From the NCBI RefSeq assembly GCF_000253295.1, contig NC_015717.1:2108001-2172000 (forward strand): 64,000 bases of DNA, read 5' to 3'. Numbering within the stretch: the first letter of the stretch is position 1; each line of letters opens with the position of its first letter. A program made the position numbers and the translations under genes. Positions 24,575 to 33,410 of this stretch are shown here, piece by piece. The notes beneath the pieces were generated by a model that was not told where the DNA came from, ran no database searches, and was given only the letters and a program-made list of their open reading frames with translations. This stretch comes from Hyphomicrobium sp. MC1 (GTDB taxonomy: Bacteria; Pseudomonadota; Alphaproteobacteria; Rhizobiales; Hyphomicrobiaceae).

Positions 24575-25186
24575 CTAGATCTCGATCTTCGCAGCGAGCG
24601 CTAGCGCTTCGTCCGTGCCAACACCGAGGTAGGCTGCGGTATGGGCCAAGCTCGCGTGGCCGAGCAGCGTGCGCACGCCTTCGATATCTTTGGTCTCACG
24701 ATAAAGAATGGACGCTTTGGTGCGACGCGTGCTGTGACCTGAGAACGTCGAGTGGTCGGTGTAGCCGGCGAGGTCGGCGAAGTACTTGACGAGCGTGCGA
24801 AACGTCGTCGGTGTGATCGCTGCACCGCTGCGTCCCGCCGCGCGGTCGTGGCGCTGAAACAGGTAGGCAGACGCCGGCAACCCGTGCGCCGCGATATGAC
24901 GGCTCAACGCGGATCGCGCAGCCTCCGACAGATGGACCGGGACAGCCCGACGTGTCTTGCGCTGCTGCGTCGAGAACGATGCCACAACAGCACCGGAGAT
25001 ATCGGTGACGTCGGCGACGGTCATGTGAACGAGGTCGGACGCCCGCAGCATCGTTGAAATTGCCATTTCGAAGAGGGCGAGGTCGCGGGTCGAGCCTTTT
25101 GCCGAGAGTTTGCTGCGAATGACGGCAACATCGGCTTTTGAAAATGGCCGCATCTGACCGCGAGCTTTCGTTTTCTGTTTTTCCAT
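24575..25186 (-). CDS. Tyrosine recombinase (integrase)
   Basis: Intact site-specific recombinase of 203 residues. Catalytic residues are visible: Arg in ATMLRASDLV-like MLRASDL (box I), HSTRR (His and Arg of box II), LLGH (His) and Tyr in AAYLGVG. Start at 25186, where AAGGTG precedes the ATG; a GTG at 25327 would add 47 residues of poor similarity. It is short because it lacks the N-terminal SAM-like arm-binding domain. It is adjacent to a primase gene, so together they look like the recombination and replication genes of an integrative element. I see no tRNA beside it, so its attachment site is unknown. Confidence 0.87.
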   Translation of the reverse strand: MEKQKTKARGQMRPFSKADVAVIRSKLSAKGSTRDLALFEMAISTMLRASDLVHMTVADVTDISGAVVASFSTQQRKTRRAVPVHLSEAARSALSRHIAAHGLPASAYLFQRHDRAAGRSGAAITPTTFRTLVKYFADLAGYTDHSTFSGHSTRRTKASILYRETKDIEGVRTLLGHASLAHTAAYLGVGTDEALALAAKIEI

Positions 25187-25541
25187 AACGCAATACACCT
25201 TCAAAAACGAAACCTCGGCGAAAACGCCCGCCGATATTGAAGATATAGGTTGCGAAAAAGCCGAAAACAGAAGCTTCTCCCAGCAATGATGTGAGATGGT
25301 TAGTGCGCCCCTTACGAGCGTTGTCACGTGAGATCGCCGCGGGCGCGGCCGGCATCAGCGAAGAGAAAGAGAGCTATTATTATATTTCTCGCTTCTCAAA
25401 TTTAGAGAAAAGGCAATCTCCCTAAACAATGGAATATTTGCTCTGAACACTTGATATCGTTGTCTAAATTTGCTCGGTAGGTTGCCGGAAGTGCGCATTA
25501 AAGGCGAGGGGCTGACGCCCCTCGCGCAAGAGCTACAAGAG
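25187..25541 (-). other. Gap between primase and integrase genes
   Basis: A 355-bp stretch with an AT-rich patch at about 25370-25470 and the hairpin described separately at 25504-25525. No gene is supported. It may contain the promoter of the integrase gene. Confidence 0.4.
25504..25525 (-). terminator. Hairpin terminator after the primase gene
   Basis: Perfect 9-bp stem GCGAGGGGC with its complement around the loop TGAC, 17 bases beyond the primase stop on the minus strand, followed by CTTTAA. Strong stem but a short U tract. Confidence 0.6.
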
Positions 25542-28500
25542 CTACATCTTTTCGAAGCTGTATTCTCCCGCACCATTTCGCTTCGCCTTCGTGAGTGCCA
25601 CTGTTGTCCCATCGGGCAGAGCATGAACGGCTTGGGCGCACATCGAAGCCAGCCATCGTCCGACAGAAATCTGCAGTCCTTCGCTACTGCGTGTGCGATC
25701 ACGACGCTCCCGCGGAAGAATGTCGAATTTCAAGCGATTGCCATCTCCTGTCGCAAGGTGGCTGCTAGCATCAGCAGCGGAGAATGGGTTTTCGCTGTTT
25801 ATACGAAACAGATGCAGCAGCGCCTCTCGATGGACTTGTCGTTCATCATTGCGGCTTGCGAGATAGGCTTCGCGGTTTAACGCAAATCCTTCGACACCGG
25901 CCACCTCCAGAATGCCGCCAATCACCCGACTGTAGTCGGGAAAACGCGGTTGTACGCGCCCGTCGTAAACATAGCCCTTCGCCTTCTCTTGGAGCCACGC
26001 GGCGATGAGAATATGAAGCGCCCAGACGAGTTCGAGCTTGTTGGCCTCGAGCCATTCGCCATAAAGCTTGCCCAGCGCATGCAATTTGTAATAGGTGGCC
26101 GGGCGTTCGTTTGCCGGATTGTCCAATGCAGCGTCCATGCGTATAGGAAGGACGCGTTCCATAAGCTCTTGCGACAGTGAGCCGGTATTGCAGGCAAAGA
26201 CGTATGTAGCGTTGATTGGAACTTCGACATCCTCCGATTTTCCGAGCTTACGACCCTCCCAGTACCCGCCAGAAATGGCCGCTGCTAGGGCTGCGTCATC
26301 GACGTGATGATTGATGTTGTCAGCAGCAATGATCGCCTTGCCGGCGGCAAGTTTGGTGGTGATCTGCTTTCCTCGCTCCGCCTCATCGAGGCCGAGCGCA
26401 AAAACGCTGGCCCGGCGCCCTTCGATAACGTGAAACAAAAGATCGAGCAGAAATCCCGCGCCCGTCCCCGGCTTTGGCTTATCGATAAAATGGATCGGCG
26501 TCGGGCCACGGATAAGGTTGCGCGCAATCGGCGTCAGCAGCATTGCAAGGGCGTGCGCGCGTGATGATCGCCCTCGCTTTAAATTGGGCGCTGGAAAACC
26601 ATCATCATCTGTCTCGCCGTCGACGCGCACGGGCAACGGATCGACACCGACGAAGTTATCGGAAAAGGGAAAATCACGGATCGCCAACATCAACAGGGCG
26701 ACGGCGTCCGCGACATGCGCTGGCAAGATTTCGTCTGGAATGGCGCGGAACTTTCCCCAAGGAATGAGGTAGCTTTTGGTGAAGCCATCATATCCGCGTT
26801 CTGTGCGTAGTTTGCCGTTGGTGTCAAAAAGCGGGACATGGACGATGCTTTGGCAGTTTGGAACCAGCAATTCGGGATTGCCGTAAATACCTCGGATCAA
26901 TGACTGCGGTGGAGGTATTGAATATTTGCCGCGCGTTTTGCAGCGGTGCATACAGCGAACATGCTTGCCGATTTCGTGGATCCACTTTGCCTCAGAGCTT
27001 AAAGTTTCGAGATTGGGATCCTCGCGACCTGATGGTATCCGGACGTAACCTTGTTGGAAGGGACTATAAAAAATGCGCGGGTTCTTGCCATTTCCCGCCT
27101 CGAGCAACTGCGTTGCTTTGGCGAGCGCAGAATCGAAGTCCTGGCCCGGGAAGACTTCGTCTGGATTTTCTTCGAACTCAGTGAACTCAGCCTCAAGGGC
27201 GCGCACAGTCCGCTGAGCCTTTCGTTCGTCCCTCACCATTTTTGCGATTCTTGTTTCGCTTTTTCCCCAAACCTGAACAAGCGCAGCGATCGCTCGTTCA
27301 CTATCGACACCGGCGGGAAGACGCGCGATCATGTTAACGGCGGTGAATGCCAAGCCGTCTTTTTTCCCGCGTTCGGCGGCGTCGACCGCCGATATCGCCT
27401 CATCGACTTGGTTGTAATCGGGCACCAAGGTCGCGACGGCATCGTCAAATCGGCTTTCACCCTCATCGTCCAAGAATTCCCGCAAATCTTCGAAGTCGAG
27501 CCTTTCGCGCTCTAGGATGGCGAACACGAAATCTCCGGGGGTGCGCTCATGACAGCCATCATGCAGGCAATGAAGCGTCGCCGTTTGATGCTGCGCCGCC
27601 GCCGGACTAAAGGCAACAGCCGGCGTCTTGCCTGACCCCTCGCCGTCGGGATGACCATGTTCCTCATCAAAGGGGCAGAAAAATTCGACTTTTTCTGCGG
27701 TCCTTTCCTTTGCTGTCCGGTCGTGGCGACTGACAAAACTGGCAGCGTCGAAGTTTTGGCGCACAGCTCTCCAGATCACATCGAACTGCTGTCTCTTGGC
27801 GCTGACGACACGTGATTTCGATCTGAGATTGGCGCGCCGCGTCGGAACAGGAGAGAGCTTTTGGACGACTTCGTCAAAGTCGATCGGATTGCCATCGATG
27901 AATTTGCCCAATGCCCAGGATTTGGCGTCCGGATTGTCTTTAGGATAAGCGGGACAATAGAAAATTCGCGACAGGTTCTTGCAGCTGCGATCCCAATTGT
28001 CCCCGCACAACCCTTGCGCCAGCGCGGCGTAGCCTTCCTGATAGAGTTTCGCTCTCTGCTGGCCTTCCGGATCGTGGAGATGATCGCGAATTTTGAAGGG
28101 CTTATTGAAGAATAAAACGACGCGAAAGCGCGGCCATTCCGGTCGATGGCTAAAGGTCGTGTAATAATATCCTTGATACCCTGTCTTCGCAAACCAAGCC
28201 TCGATATCTTCCGCCCCAATGGGGCGTCCGCGGCATTGCTTCGTCTCCTTGTCCGTGTTGTCGATGTCGATCTGCAACAACGAGATTGAAGAAACGAATT
28301 CATCCAATCTTCCAGATTTGTACGTCTCTCCGTTCGGCTTTTTTTGGCCTTCGAAGCGGATCAGCTCTGCACCGATGATCGCTGCGCCGTCTTTCTCCCC
28401 CTGAGGCCTGTGACACATTCTGCCCGCCACAAATTCTTTAATCCCCTCACAGACCTTATTGCTCGTGTCGGTATCGCGGGACGACATGAAATGATGATAG

Positions 28501-28616
28501 GTGACGTTATTCGCGCGCTTCACCTTTGGCAGGTCATTGCGCACACGGCTTGTATCCGCAGGAATATACGGCGTGGTACCCGGAAATTGCGGATCGAAGA
28601 GTTGGTCGATTGACAT
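25542..28616 (-). CDS. Large primase/ATPase of a mobile element
   Basis: A 1024-residue replication protein. The N-terminal 300 residues look like an archaeo-eukaryotic primase: LLQIDIDN (metal DxD, about residue 115), YYTTFSHRP (motif II, Ser-x-His) and RFRVVLFF. A zinc-type segment TLHCLHDGCHERT follows near the middle. The C-terminal half has an ATPase-like core with KPGTGAGF in place of a Walker A, where the usual Lys-Ser/Thr are missing, then AIIAADNIN (Walker B-like) and TYVFACNT (sensor-like). I take the ATG at 28616, with GGGGGC before it. It probably starts replication of an integrative plasmid or phage-like satellite together with the adjacent integrase. Assignment of the primase domain is by motif only. 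Confidence 0.75.
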   Translation of the reverse strand: MSIDQLFDPQFPGTTPYIPADTSRVRNDLPKVKRANNVTYHHFMSSRDTDTSNKVCEGIKEFVAGRMCHRPQGEKDGAAIIGAELIRFEGQKKPNGETYKSGRLDEFVSSISLLQIDIDNTDKETKQCRGRPIGAEDIEAWFAKTGYQGYYYTTFSHRPEWPRFRVVLFFNKPFKIRDHLHDPEGQQRAKLYQEGYAALAQGLCGDNWDRSCKNLSRIFYCPAYPKDNPDAKSWALGKFIDGNPIDFDEVVQKLSPVPTRRANLRSKSRVVSAKRQQFDVIWRAVRQNFDAASFVSRHDRTAKERTAEKVEFFCPFDEEHGHPDGEGSGKTPAVAFSPAAAQHQTATLHCLHDGCHERTPGDFVFAILERERLDFEDLREFLDDEGESRFDDAVATLVPDYNQVDEAISAVDAAERGKKDGLAFTAVNMIARLPAGVDSERAIAALVQVWGKSETRIAKMVRDERKAQRTVRALEAEFTEFEENPDEVFPGQDFDSALAKATQLLEAGNGKNPRIFYSPFQQGYVRIPSGREDPNLETLSSEAKWIHEIGKHVRCMHRCKTRGKYSIPPPQSLIRGIYGNPELLVPNCQSIVHVPLFDTNGKLRTERGYDGFTKSYLIPWGKFRAIPDEILPAHVADAVALLMLAIRDFPFSDNFVGVDPLPVRVDGETDDDGFPAPNLKRGRSSRAHALAMLLTPIARNLIRGPTPIHFIDKPKPGTGAGFLLDLLFHVIEGRRASVFALGLDEAERGKQITTKLAAGKAIIAADNINHHVDDAALAAAISGGYWEGRKLGKSEDVEVPINATYVFACNTGSLSQELMERVLPIRMDAALDNPANERPATYYKLHALGKLYGEWLEANKLELVWALHILIAAWLQEKAKGYVYDGRVQPRFPDYSRVIGGILEVAGVEGFALNREAYLASRNDERQVHREALLHLFRINSENPFSAADASSHLATGDGNRLKFDILPRERRDRTRSSEGLQISVGRWLASMCAQAVHALPDGTTVALTKAKRNGAGEYSFEKM

Positions 28617-29404
28617 GATTGCCCCCAAACGCAAAACTATGAGCCGCACCCACCCGGTGCCCGCCCAAAAAGATTTCCCCTCCGTCGACTGCATATGCAG
28701 TTCGCGGTTGCTACGCGACTCGTAGCTTGTCTACTGGAATTCCCGTTGTCCGTCGGGCGCGGGCCGTCTTACCTCAGGCTGGTTGCCAATTGGCTCTTCA
28801 TCGGGCCTAGGGGCGCTTCCTGTATCGACGCCGCCTTTACGCCGGATCTCCCGGCCCCGCCCAGATCTTAATCGAAATTTCTATGTCTGCTTTGAAATTC
28901 TTAAGCGTTTTATTTGATATCTCAATCTCTCACGAAATTGGATCTCATATGCGGCCGCAAGCGGTCAAGTTAAATCCGAATTTATTTCATTAAATCATTT
29001 GGTTGGCCAGTTTCGATCCAATTCGGGTATATGGGATCGACGAGTCAATATTTCAAGTCGACGCCTTCTCCCCGCCCGAAAAAAAAGAGATTGGTCGGAA
29101 TACTTATATTAATTTTTGGCAGCTCACGGCCCCGCTGCCGCACTTTTCCTTCGCCCACATGACATTTAATGGACGCACGCATTCTATTTCTCCTTTGGCT
29201 GTCGCAGTGCTCGTCCCGAGTTCGGCCGAGATCTGAATAATTTTCCAAACAGGACGTTTTGCCTCCAATCCTTTTCGTGCCGGCGCGATGATGAGGATCC
29301 TACACCGACCGAACGGCCATTACTGGTGATCGTATCACTAGAAATTAACAGAGGTTCTCCTATCCCGGCGGCGATGAAGCCACGCTTGAGGCGAATCTCG
29401 GAAC
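28617..29404. other. Non-coding stretch at the left edge of the cmu region
   Basis: About 790 bp without a supported gene, between the mobile-element primase gene and a truncated GST gene. The left 150 bases are GC-rich. From about 28870 to 29140 it is AT-rich, like a replication or control region. Small frames at 29003-29236 on both strands overlap each other and have no ribosome site. If the mobile element has an origin or attachment site, this is the most likely place, but I cannot identify repeats by eye. Confidence 0.35.
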
Positions 29405-29656
29405 TTATATCAGCCTAGGTTCGGGCTCGATCTCGTCGAGATACTCGAGAATAGCCAGCGACTGCAAAATGCGATGGCCATCGTGAACGAGAGTAGGAAC
29501 GACATGCTCTTTATTCACTTCGGTGTAAGCAGGATCGAACTGACGACCGGAAAGAATATCAACGTCGATCTCCTCGAAAGGGAGATTCTTGAGCACTAGC
29601 GCGACCCGAACGCGAAACGCCGCATTCGCGCCAGAAGCCATAAAGCTGATAGTCAT
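29405..29656 (-). pseudogene. Truncated glutathione S-transferase (N-terminal domain only)
   Basis: An 83-residue remnant. It contains the thioredoxin-fold half of a zeta-type GST/maleylacetoacetate isomerase: FRVRVALVLKNLPFEEIDVD, then HVVPTLVHDG (cis-Pro) and SLAILEYLDEIEPEPRLI, the glutathione-binding Ser region. The helical C-terminal domain, about 130 residues, is absent and a stop follows at once. The ATG at 29656 has GGAG nine bases upstream, so it may still be translated. It lies at the border between the mobile module and the cmu operon, so truncation by recombination is likely. Confidence 0.75.
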
Positions 29657-29902
29657 GAGAAATGCTCCGTTGCCGGTCGCCGTTCTAACCGAGCCTGCGC
29701 AACGGTCCCTGGTGTTGTGATTAGTGCCATAAGCCGTGGCTGCACTCTTGAACATCAAGAGCGATGTCAGTCAGTTTCTCTCAGCAGCGCTTTCATGTGC
29801 TGCCTTTGGCTACATCCACTAGCCATCGTCGGATCGCGGCATGTTTGTTCGTTGAGGCCTGTTATGAGCTCAGCTCCAGGTCGTGAACACGCTTGCGGCG
29901 AG

Positions 29903-30862
29903 CTATTTCCAGACCTGCAGCGTCTTTCTTCCGTGGCGCGCTAATTTGCGCCACTCGAGCAACGAAAACACTGCCGCGAGTGCCGCCACGCTTAATCCAA
30001 CCTCGACGGGATAAAGCCATCCGGCCTGCATAGAGGCGTATGGCAGAATGGCAACTGCAATGGCCGGAGGAGCATAAAGATCGACTATCGTCATTGAGAT
30101 AAGCGCGACAATCATCGACAGCGCCGCCGCAAGCGCCGATACGCCAAAGACGTAGAAAACCGCATAGCCGGATGCAGAGCAAAAAGCAAAAAGGCCGATA
30201 AGCGCGAACGGCCTCCCGATCCAAGGGCAAGCCTCGGATCGCACGATGGACTCAAAAGCAAGGACCGCGAGGGGCGGAAACAGCAAAAGCGGCTGGCATA
30301 GCGCATAAGCGACGGTCGCGACAAATGCCATAAGGCAAAGATAGATAAGGAGGCGGTCTGGACGCCACCAATCATTAACGCGCCTGCGGCTGAGTTCGTC
30401 GGACCGCGTTACGCCTGCAAAACGCATAACGAGAGCCACGCCTGCAAGGGCAGCACATGAAGCTAAGATGCATACCGGATAAATCCAATCGGAGATTCCA
30501 AGAACGAGTGGCAAGACACCCGCGGACAAAGCAGGAAAAACTCGCGATCGCATCGCCGCTACCACGCCCAGCGAGACCATAACGACAAGCAAAACCTGAA
30601 GTGGTCCCCACCCAAGATAGCGCATTATCAGCATGCCGATCGCGCCGGTCACCGTCGGCGTCGCGATGAGCCGAGAAAGATCGCTCGCCCAAGGGTGATT
30701 GGGGCGCGCTATCGTGCCATAAGCCAGCGCGCCAAGTTCAGGAAAGAGAAGAAGCTTAAGGCCTGCATATTCACCTACGGCTGCCATCGCTGTAACGAAA
30801 AGCACTGCGGCGACGTTTGTTTTCCAATCGGTCAGCAGCTGCAGACAACCATTCGGCGTCAT
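29903..30862 (-). CDS. HPP-like integral membrane protein
   Basis: A 319-residue membrane protein with about nine to ten hydrophobic segments in two similar halves (the segment LLLFPELGALAYGTIARPNHPW at about 33-54 and LLLFPPLAVLAFESIVRSEACPW at about 198-220; cited in part). The repeat pattern with a Pro after the Phe and a basic-Pro motif resembles the HPP family, but over two tandem copies. The family is implicated in anion (nitrite) transport in plastids. It lies 15 bp after clcA, as the last gene of the cmu operon. I infer a small-anion transport role, possibly for chloride, formate or nitrite. No signal peptide. Confidence 0.7.
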   Translation of the reverse strand: MTPNGCLQLLTDWKTNVAAVLFVTAMAAVGEYAGLKLLLFPELGALAYGTIARPNHPWASDLSRLIATPTVTGAIGMLIMRYLGWGPLQVLLVVMVSLGVVAAMRSRVFPALSAGVLPLVLGISDWIYPVCILASCAALAGVALVMRFAGVTRSDELSRRRVNDWWRPDRLLIYLCLMAFVATVAYALCQPLLLFPPLAVLAFESIVRSEACPWIGRPFALIGLFAFCSASGYAVFYVFGVSALAAALSMIVALISMTIVDLYAPPAIAVAILPYASMQAGWLYPVEVGLSVAALAAVFSLLEWRKLARHGRKTLQVWK

Positions 30863-30877
30863 AGCTTTATTCTCAAA

Positions 30878-32215
30878 TTAAGCAGCTACCGGATTCACGA
30901 AGCGCTTAGACAGTGCGTGATAGACTCCTTCGCGATTGACTATCCGCGCGCATGCATCCGCGATGATTGCAGTCGCCATAAGCGCCACCAACATTCTAGG
31001 GTTTCCGGACATTTCCGAGACGATAACGAATGCCGTAATTGGCGCCCTTACGACTCCTGTAAAGTAGGCAACCATACCCAAGAGAACGATCGAACCCGTC
31101 GCAGTCGTGTGGAACAAATGGGTAATGATCGCGCCTATTCCCGCCCCCACCGAAAGGGACGGCGAAAAGATGCCGCCCGGGACGCCGCTAATAGCCGATA
31201 GCGCGGTCGCTAGCAGCTTCAGGGGGGCGTATTCCCATGGCACATTGCTCGGGTTTGACAGCGCTGCACGTGCTTGTTCATAGCCCGTACCGTAGACGCC
31301 TCCGTCGACTGCTGAGCTGCATATCGCAACACATGCGCCGCAAATCCCCGCGACAACCACTGGACGCTTTGCCACCAGGGCTGCAATGCGGGACGGCAGA
31401 ACGTCGGGGAAAGCCATCAAAATACGACTAAAGCCCGCCCCGGTAAAACCTCCTACGACGGCGCAAATCGGAACAGCCATCCAAAGGATCGCTGTAGGCG
31501 CGACTTCGCTCGTCTGCCCGAAGTATGTATAGTCGCCAAGTAACATTTGCGCGGTCATGCCAGCGACAATCACCGCGCCGATGATGAGGCCGCTCGCACG
31601 TGCCTCGAAACTTCGACTCATCTCTTCGATTGCAAATACGACGCCAGCCAGCGGCGTATTGAACGCAGCCGCAACGCCGGCAGCAGACCCGGCGAGAATA
31701 AGATCGGACTGACGCTGAGGTGTGAATTTGCCGACCATGAACATAATCGATGCGCCGACCTGCACCGTTGGGCCCTCTCGTCCAGTCGAGGCTCCAACAA
31801 AAAGTCCAAGCAAGGTGAACAGGACTTTTCCTAGTGCGACGCGAAAGCCGACGAGCCTTGACCGATATTCGAAACGCGTCATCGTTCGCGCAGCGATCGC
31901 CTGGGGAATTCCGGACCCCTGGGTATTTGGGAAAAAGCGGGTTGTGAAATAGACGATAGCGGCAAAGCCTAGAGGCGTCATCAGAAGCGGAGCCCAATGC
32001 CACTTGTCGGAAAAACTATGAAACGTTGCTTGAGCGTAATCGGCAGCAATTGCTAGGCCGGCTGCCGTTAAACCAACGATCAGGCCGCCAGCAACGAACG
32101 TTACTCGCCGCTGAAAGCGTCGCGATAAAATGAAAGCACGCCTCTTGCGGCGCCGTGTCATAAAAATGGACATCAATCGCGCTTTTTGATGAGTCTCAAA
32201 GACCAGGCATTTCAC
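30878..32215 (-). CDS. clcA: ClC-family chloride channel/H+:Cl- antiporter
   Basis: A 445-residue membrane protein with the selectivity motifs of the ClC family: GSGIPQ (about residue 118), GREGPTVQVG (about 163-172), and GGIFSPSLSVGAGIG (about 346-360). It has about ten to twelve helices after a basic N-terminus. No C-terminal CBS domains are present, as in the E. coli type. It follows orf74 by 15 bp, in one run with folD, so it belongs to the cmu operon. CmuA releases one chloride and acid per CH3Cl, so a chloride exporter here has an obvious use. Start at 32215 or at a later Met (32173) is not decided. Confidence 0.9.
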   Translation of the reverse strand: MKCLVFETHQKARLMSIFMTRRRKRRAFILSRRFQRRVTFVAGGLIVGLTAAGLAIAADYAQATFHSFSDKWHWAPLLMTPLGFAAIVYFTTRFFPNTQGSGIPQAIAARTMTRFEYRSRLVGFRVALGKVLFTLLGLFVGASTGREGPTVQVGASIMFMVGKFTPQRQSDLILAGSAAGVAAAFNTPLAGVVFAIEEMSRSFEARASGLIIGAVIVAGMTAQMLLGDYTYFGQTSEVAPTAILWMAVPICAVVGGFTGAGFSRILMAFPDVLPSRIAALVAKRPVVVAGICGACVAICSSAVDGGVYGTGYEQARAALSNPSNVPWEYAPLKLLATALSAISGVPGGIFSPSLSVGAGIGAIITHLFHTTATGSIVLLGMVAYFTGVVRAPITAFVIVSEMSGNPRMLVALMATAIIADACARIVNREGVYHALSKRFVNPVAA

Positions 32216-32230
32216 TTACGGCGGTTTTCA

Positions 32231-32455
32231 TCAGCATCGATTTAGACGAGAGATCAGTTCCAGTTTACGCCCAAAAGCGAGGGCTTCACCTTCAGTCTCG
32301 AAGCCGCCGCGTGATTTGACGACTTCGCCGGCTCGTCCGACATTCTCGACCCAATGTGCCACCCATCTTCCATCGCTACCGCAGGTCGAAGTCACCGCCG
32401 TTGGACGAAAAGCACACTCTGTCTTAGAGGTCGCGTCAGTATGCTCGTCGTTCAT
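32231..32455 (-). CDS. Small protein between folD and clcA (unknown)
   Basis: A 74-residue protein that I do not recognise. It has two cysteines about a dozen residues apart in the N-terminal half and a Trp-containing WVAHWVENVGRAGEVVKSRG segment, then the helix EGEALAFGRKLELISRL, a pattern seen in small DUF2188-like or RNA-binding proteins. It is 15 bp from the folD stop and 15 bp from the clcA start, so expression within the operon is expected. Not a shadow: no gene overlaps it on the other strand. Confidence 0.6.
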   Translation of the reverse strand: MNDEHTDATSKTECAFRPTAVTSTCGSDGRWVAHWVENVGRAGEVVKSRGGFETEGEALAFGRKLELISRLNRC

Positions 32456-32469
32456 TATGAACCCTCCAC

Positions 32470-33357
32470 TTAGACCGATGCGCTCACCATCGAAGACGCT
32501 GCGCGCGAAAGCGCTCGCTCTGCGGAATTGACTGTGTTGACGAGAAGCATGGTGACGGTCATCGGACCCACACCTCCGGGAACCGGAGTCAGGAACGAAG
32601 CCCTCTTGCTCACTCCTTCAAAATCGCAATCGCCAACAAGTTTACCGTTCGCCAGGCGGTTAATGCCGACATCAATGACGACAGCTCCACTCTTCACCAT
32701 CGGTCCTAGAATGAGGTTTGGATGCCCAGCGGCGACGACGAGAACGTCCGCAAGAATTGTGTACTGCGCCAGATCTGTCGTCCGCGCATGACAGATCGAA
32801 ACGGTGGCCTCGCGTTGCATCAGCATGAGAGCCATCGGTTTGCCGACAATATTGCTCGCCCCCACGACAACAGCGTTCTTGCCCGCAACCTCGATACCTT
32901 CATGTTCAAGTAGCTTCATCACACCGTAAGGCGTGCACGGAGGGAAGACGGTATTGCCGACAACGAGACCACCTACGTTGTAGAGATGGAAGCCGTCGAC
33001 ATCTTTTTCCGCGTCGATGGCGCCTAGCACGCGCTCTATGCTGAAGCTTTTCGGCAGCGGAAGTTGAACAAGAATTCCGTCAACGACAGGATTGGCACAC
33101 AGGCCTGCAATCGTTCGAACAACCTCGTCCTCGCCTACTGTTGCGGGAAACATGATCCGCTCGGAGCGAATGCCGACGTCATGACAAGCTCTTATCTTGT
33201 TGCGGACATAGACGGTCGACGCCGGATTGTCCCCGACCATAACTACTGCGAGGCCCGGCGCCCGCCCATAACGCTTCTCCAGAGATTCAACCCGCCTCTT
33301 GCAATCGAGGCGGACCGCCTGAGCAACGTTCTTACCGTCAATGATCTTTGCAGTCAT
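32470..33357 (-). CDS. folD: Methylenetetrahydrofolate dehydrogenase/cyclohydrolase
   Basis: A 295-residue bifunctional enzyme converting methylene-H4folate to methenyl- and formyl-H4folate. Landmarks are YVRNKIRAC (catalytic Lys), VDGILVQLPLP, PCTPYGVMKLL and the NAD(P) motif VVGASNIVGKPMA with PGGVGPMTVTMLL near the end. In the cmu pathway it follows MetF2 and precedes PurU in the oxidation of the methyl group to formate. It lies 53 bp after the purU stop. Confidence 0.95.
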   Translation of the reverse strand: MTAKIIDGKNVAQAVRLDCKRRVESLEKRYGRAPGLAVVMVGDNPASTVYVRNKIRACHDVGIRSERIMFPATVGEDEVVRTIAGLCANPVVDGILVQLPLPKSFSIERVLGAIDAEKDVDGFHLYNVGGLVVGNTVFPPCTPYGVMKLLEHEGIEVAGKNAVVVGASNIVGKPMALMLMQREATVSICHARTTDLAQYTILADVLVVAAGHPNLILGPMVKSGAVVIDVGINRLANGKLVGDCDFEGVSKRASFLTPVPGGVGPMTVTMLLVNTVNSAERALSRAASSMVSASV

Positions 33358-33410
33358 AGTACGGTCAGTCCTTCAGAGTTTCGTTGATGAGTTCGCATCG
33401 CATTTCCTCA

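Noticed and set aside
28817..28830. CTGTATCG half-site resembling the island dyad
   Set aside because: Only one arm, with no dyad symmetry and no gene start nearby; expected by chance.
29003..29248. Small open frames on both strands in the gap left of the GST fragment
   Set aside because: They overlap each other, lack ribosome sites and have no protein-like conservation signals.
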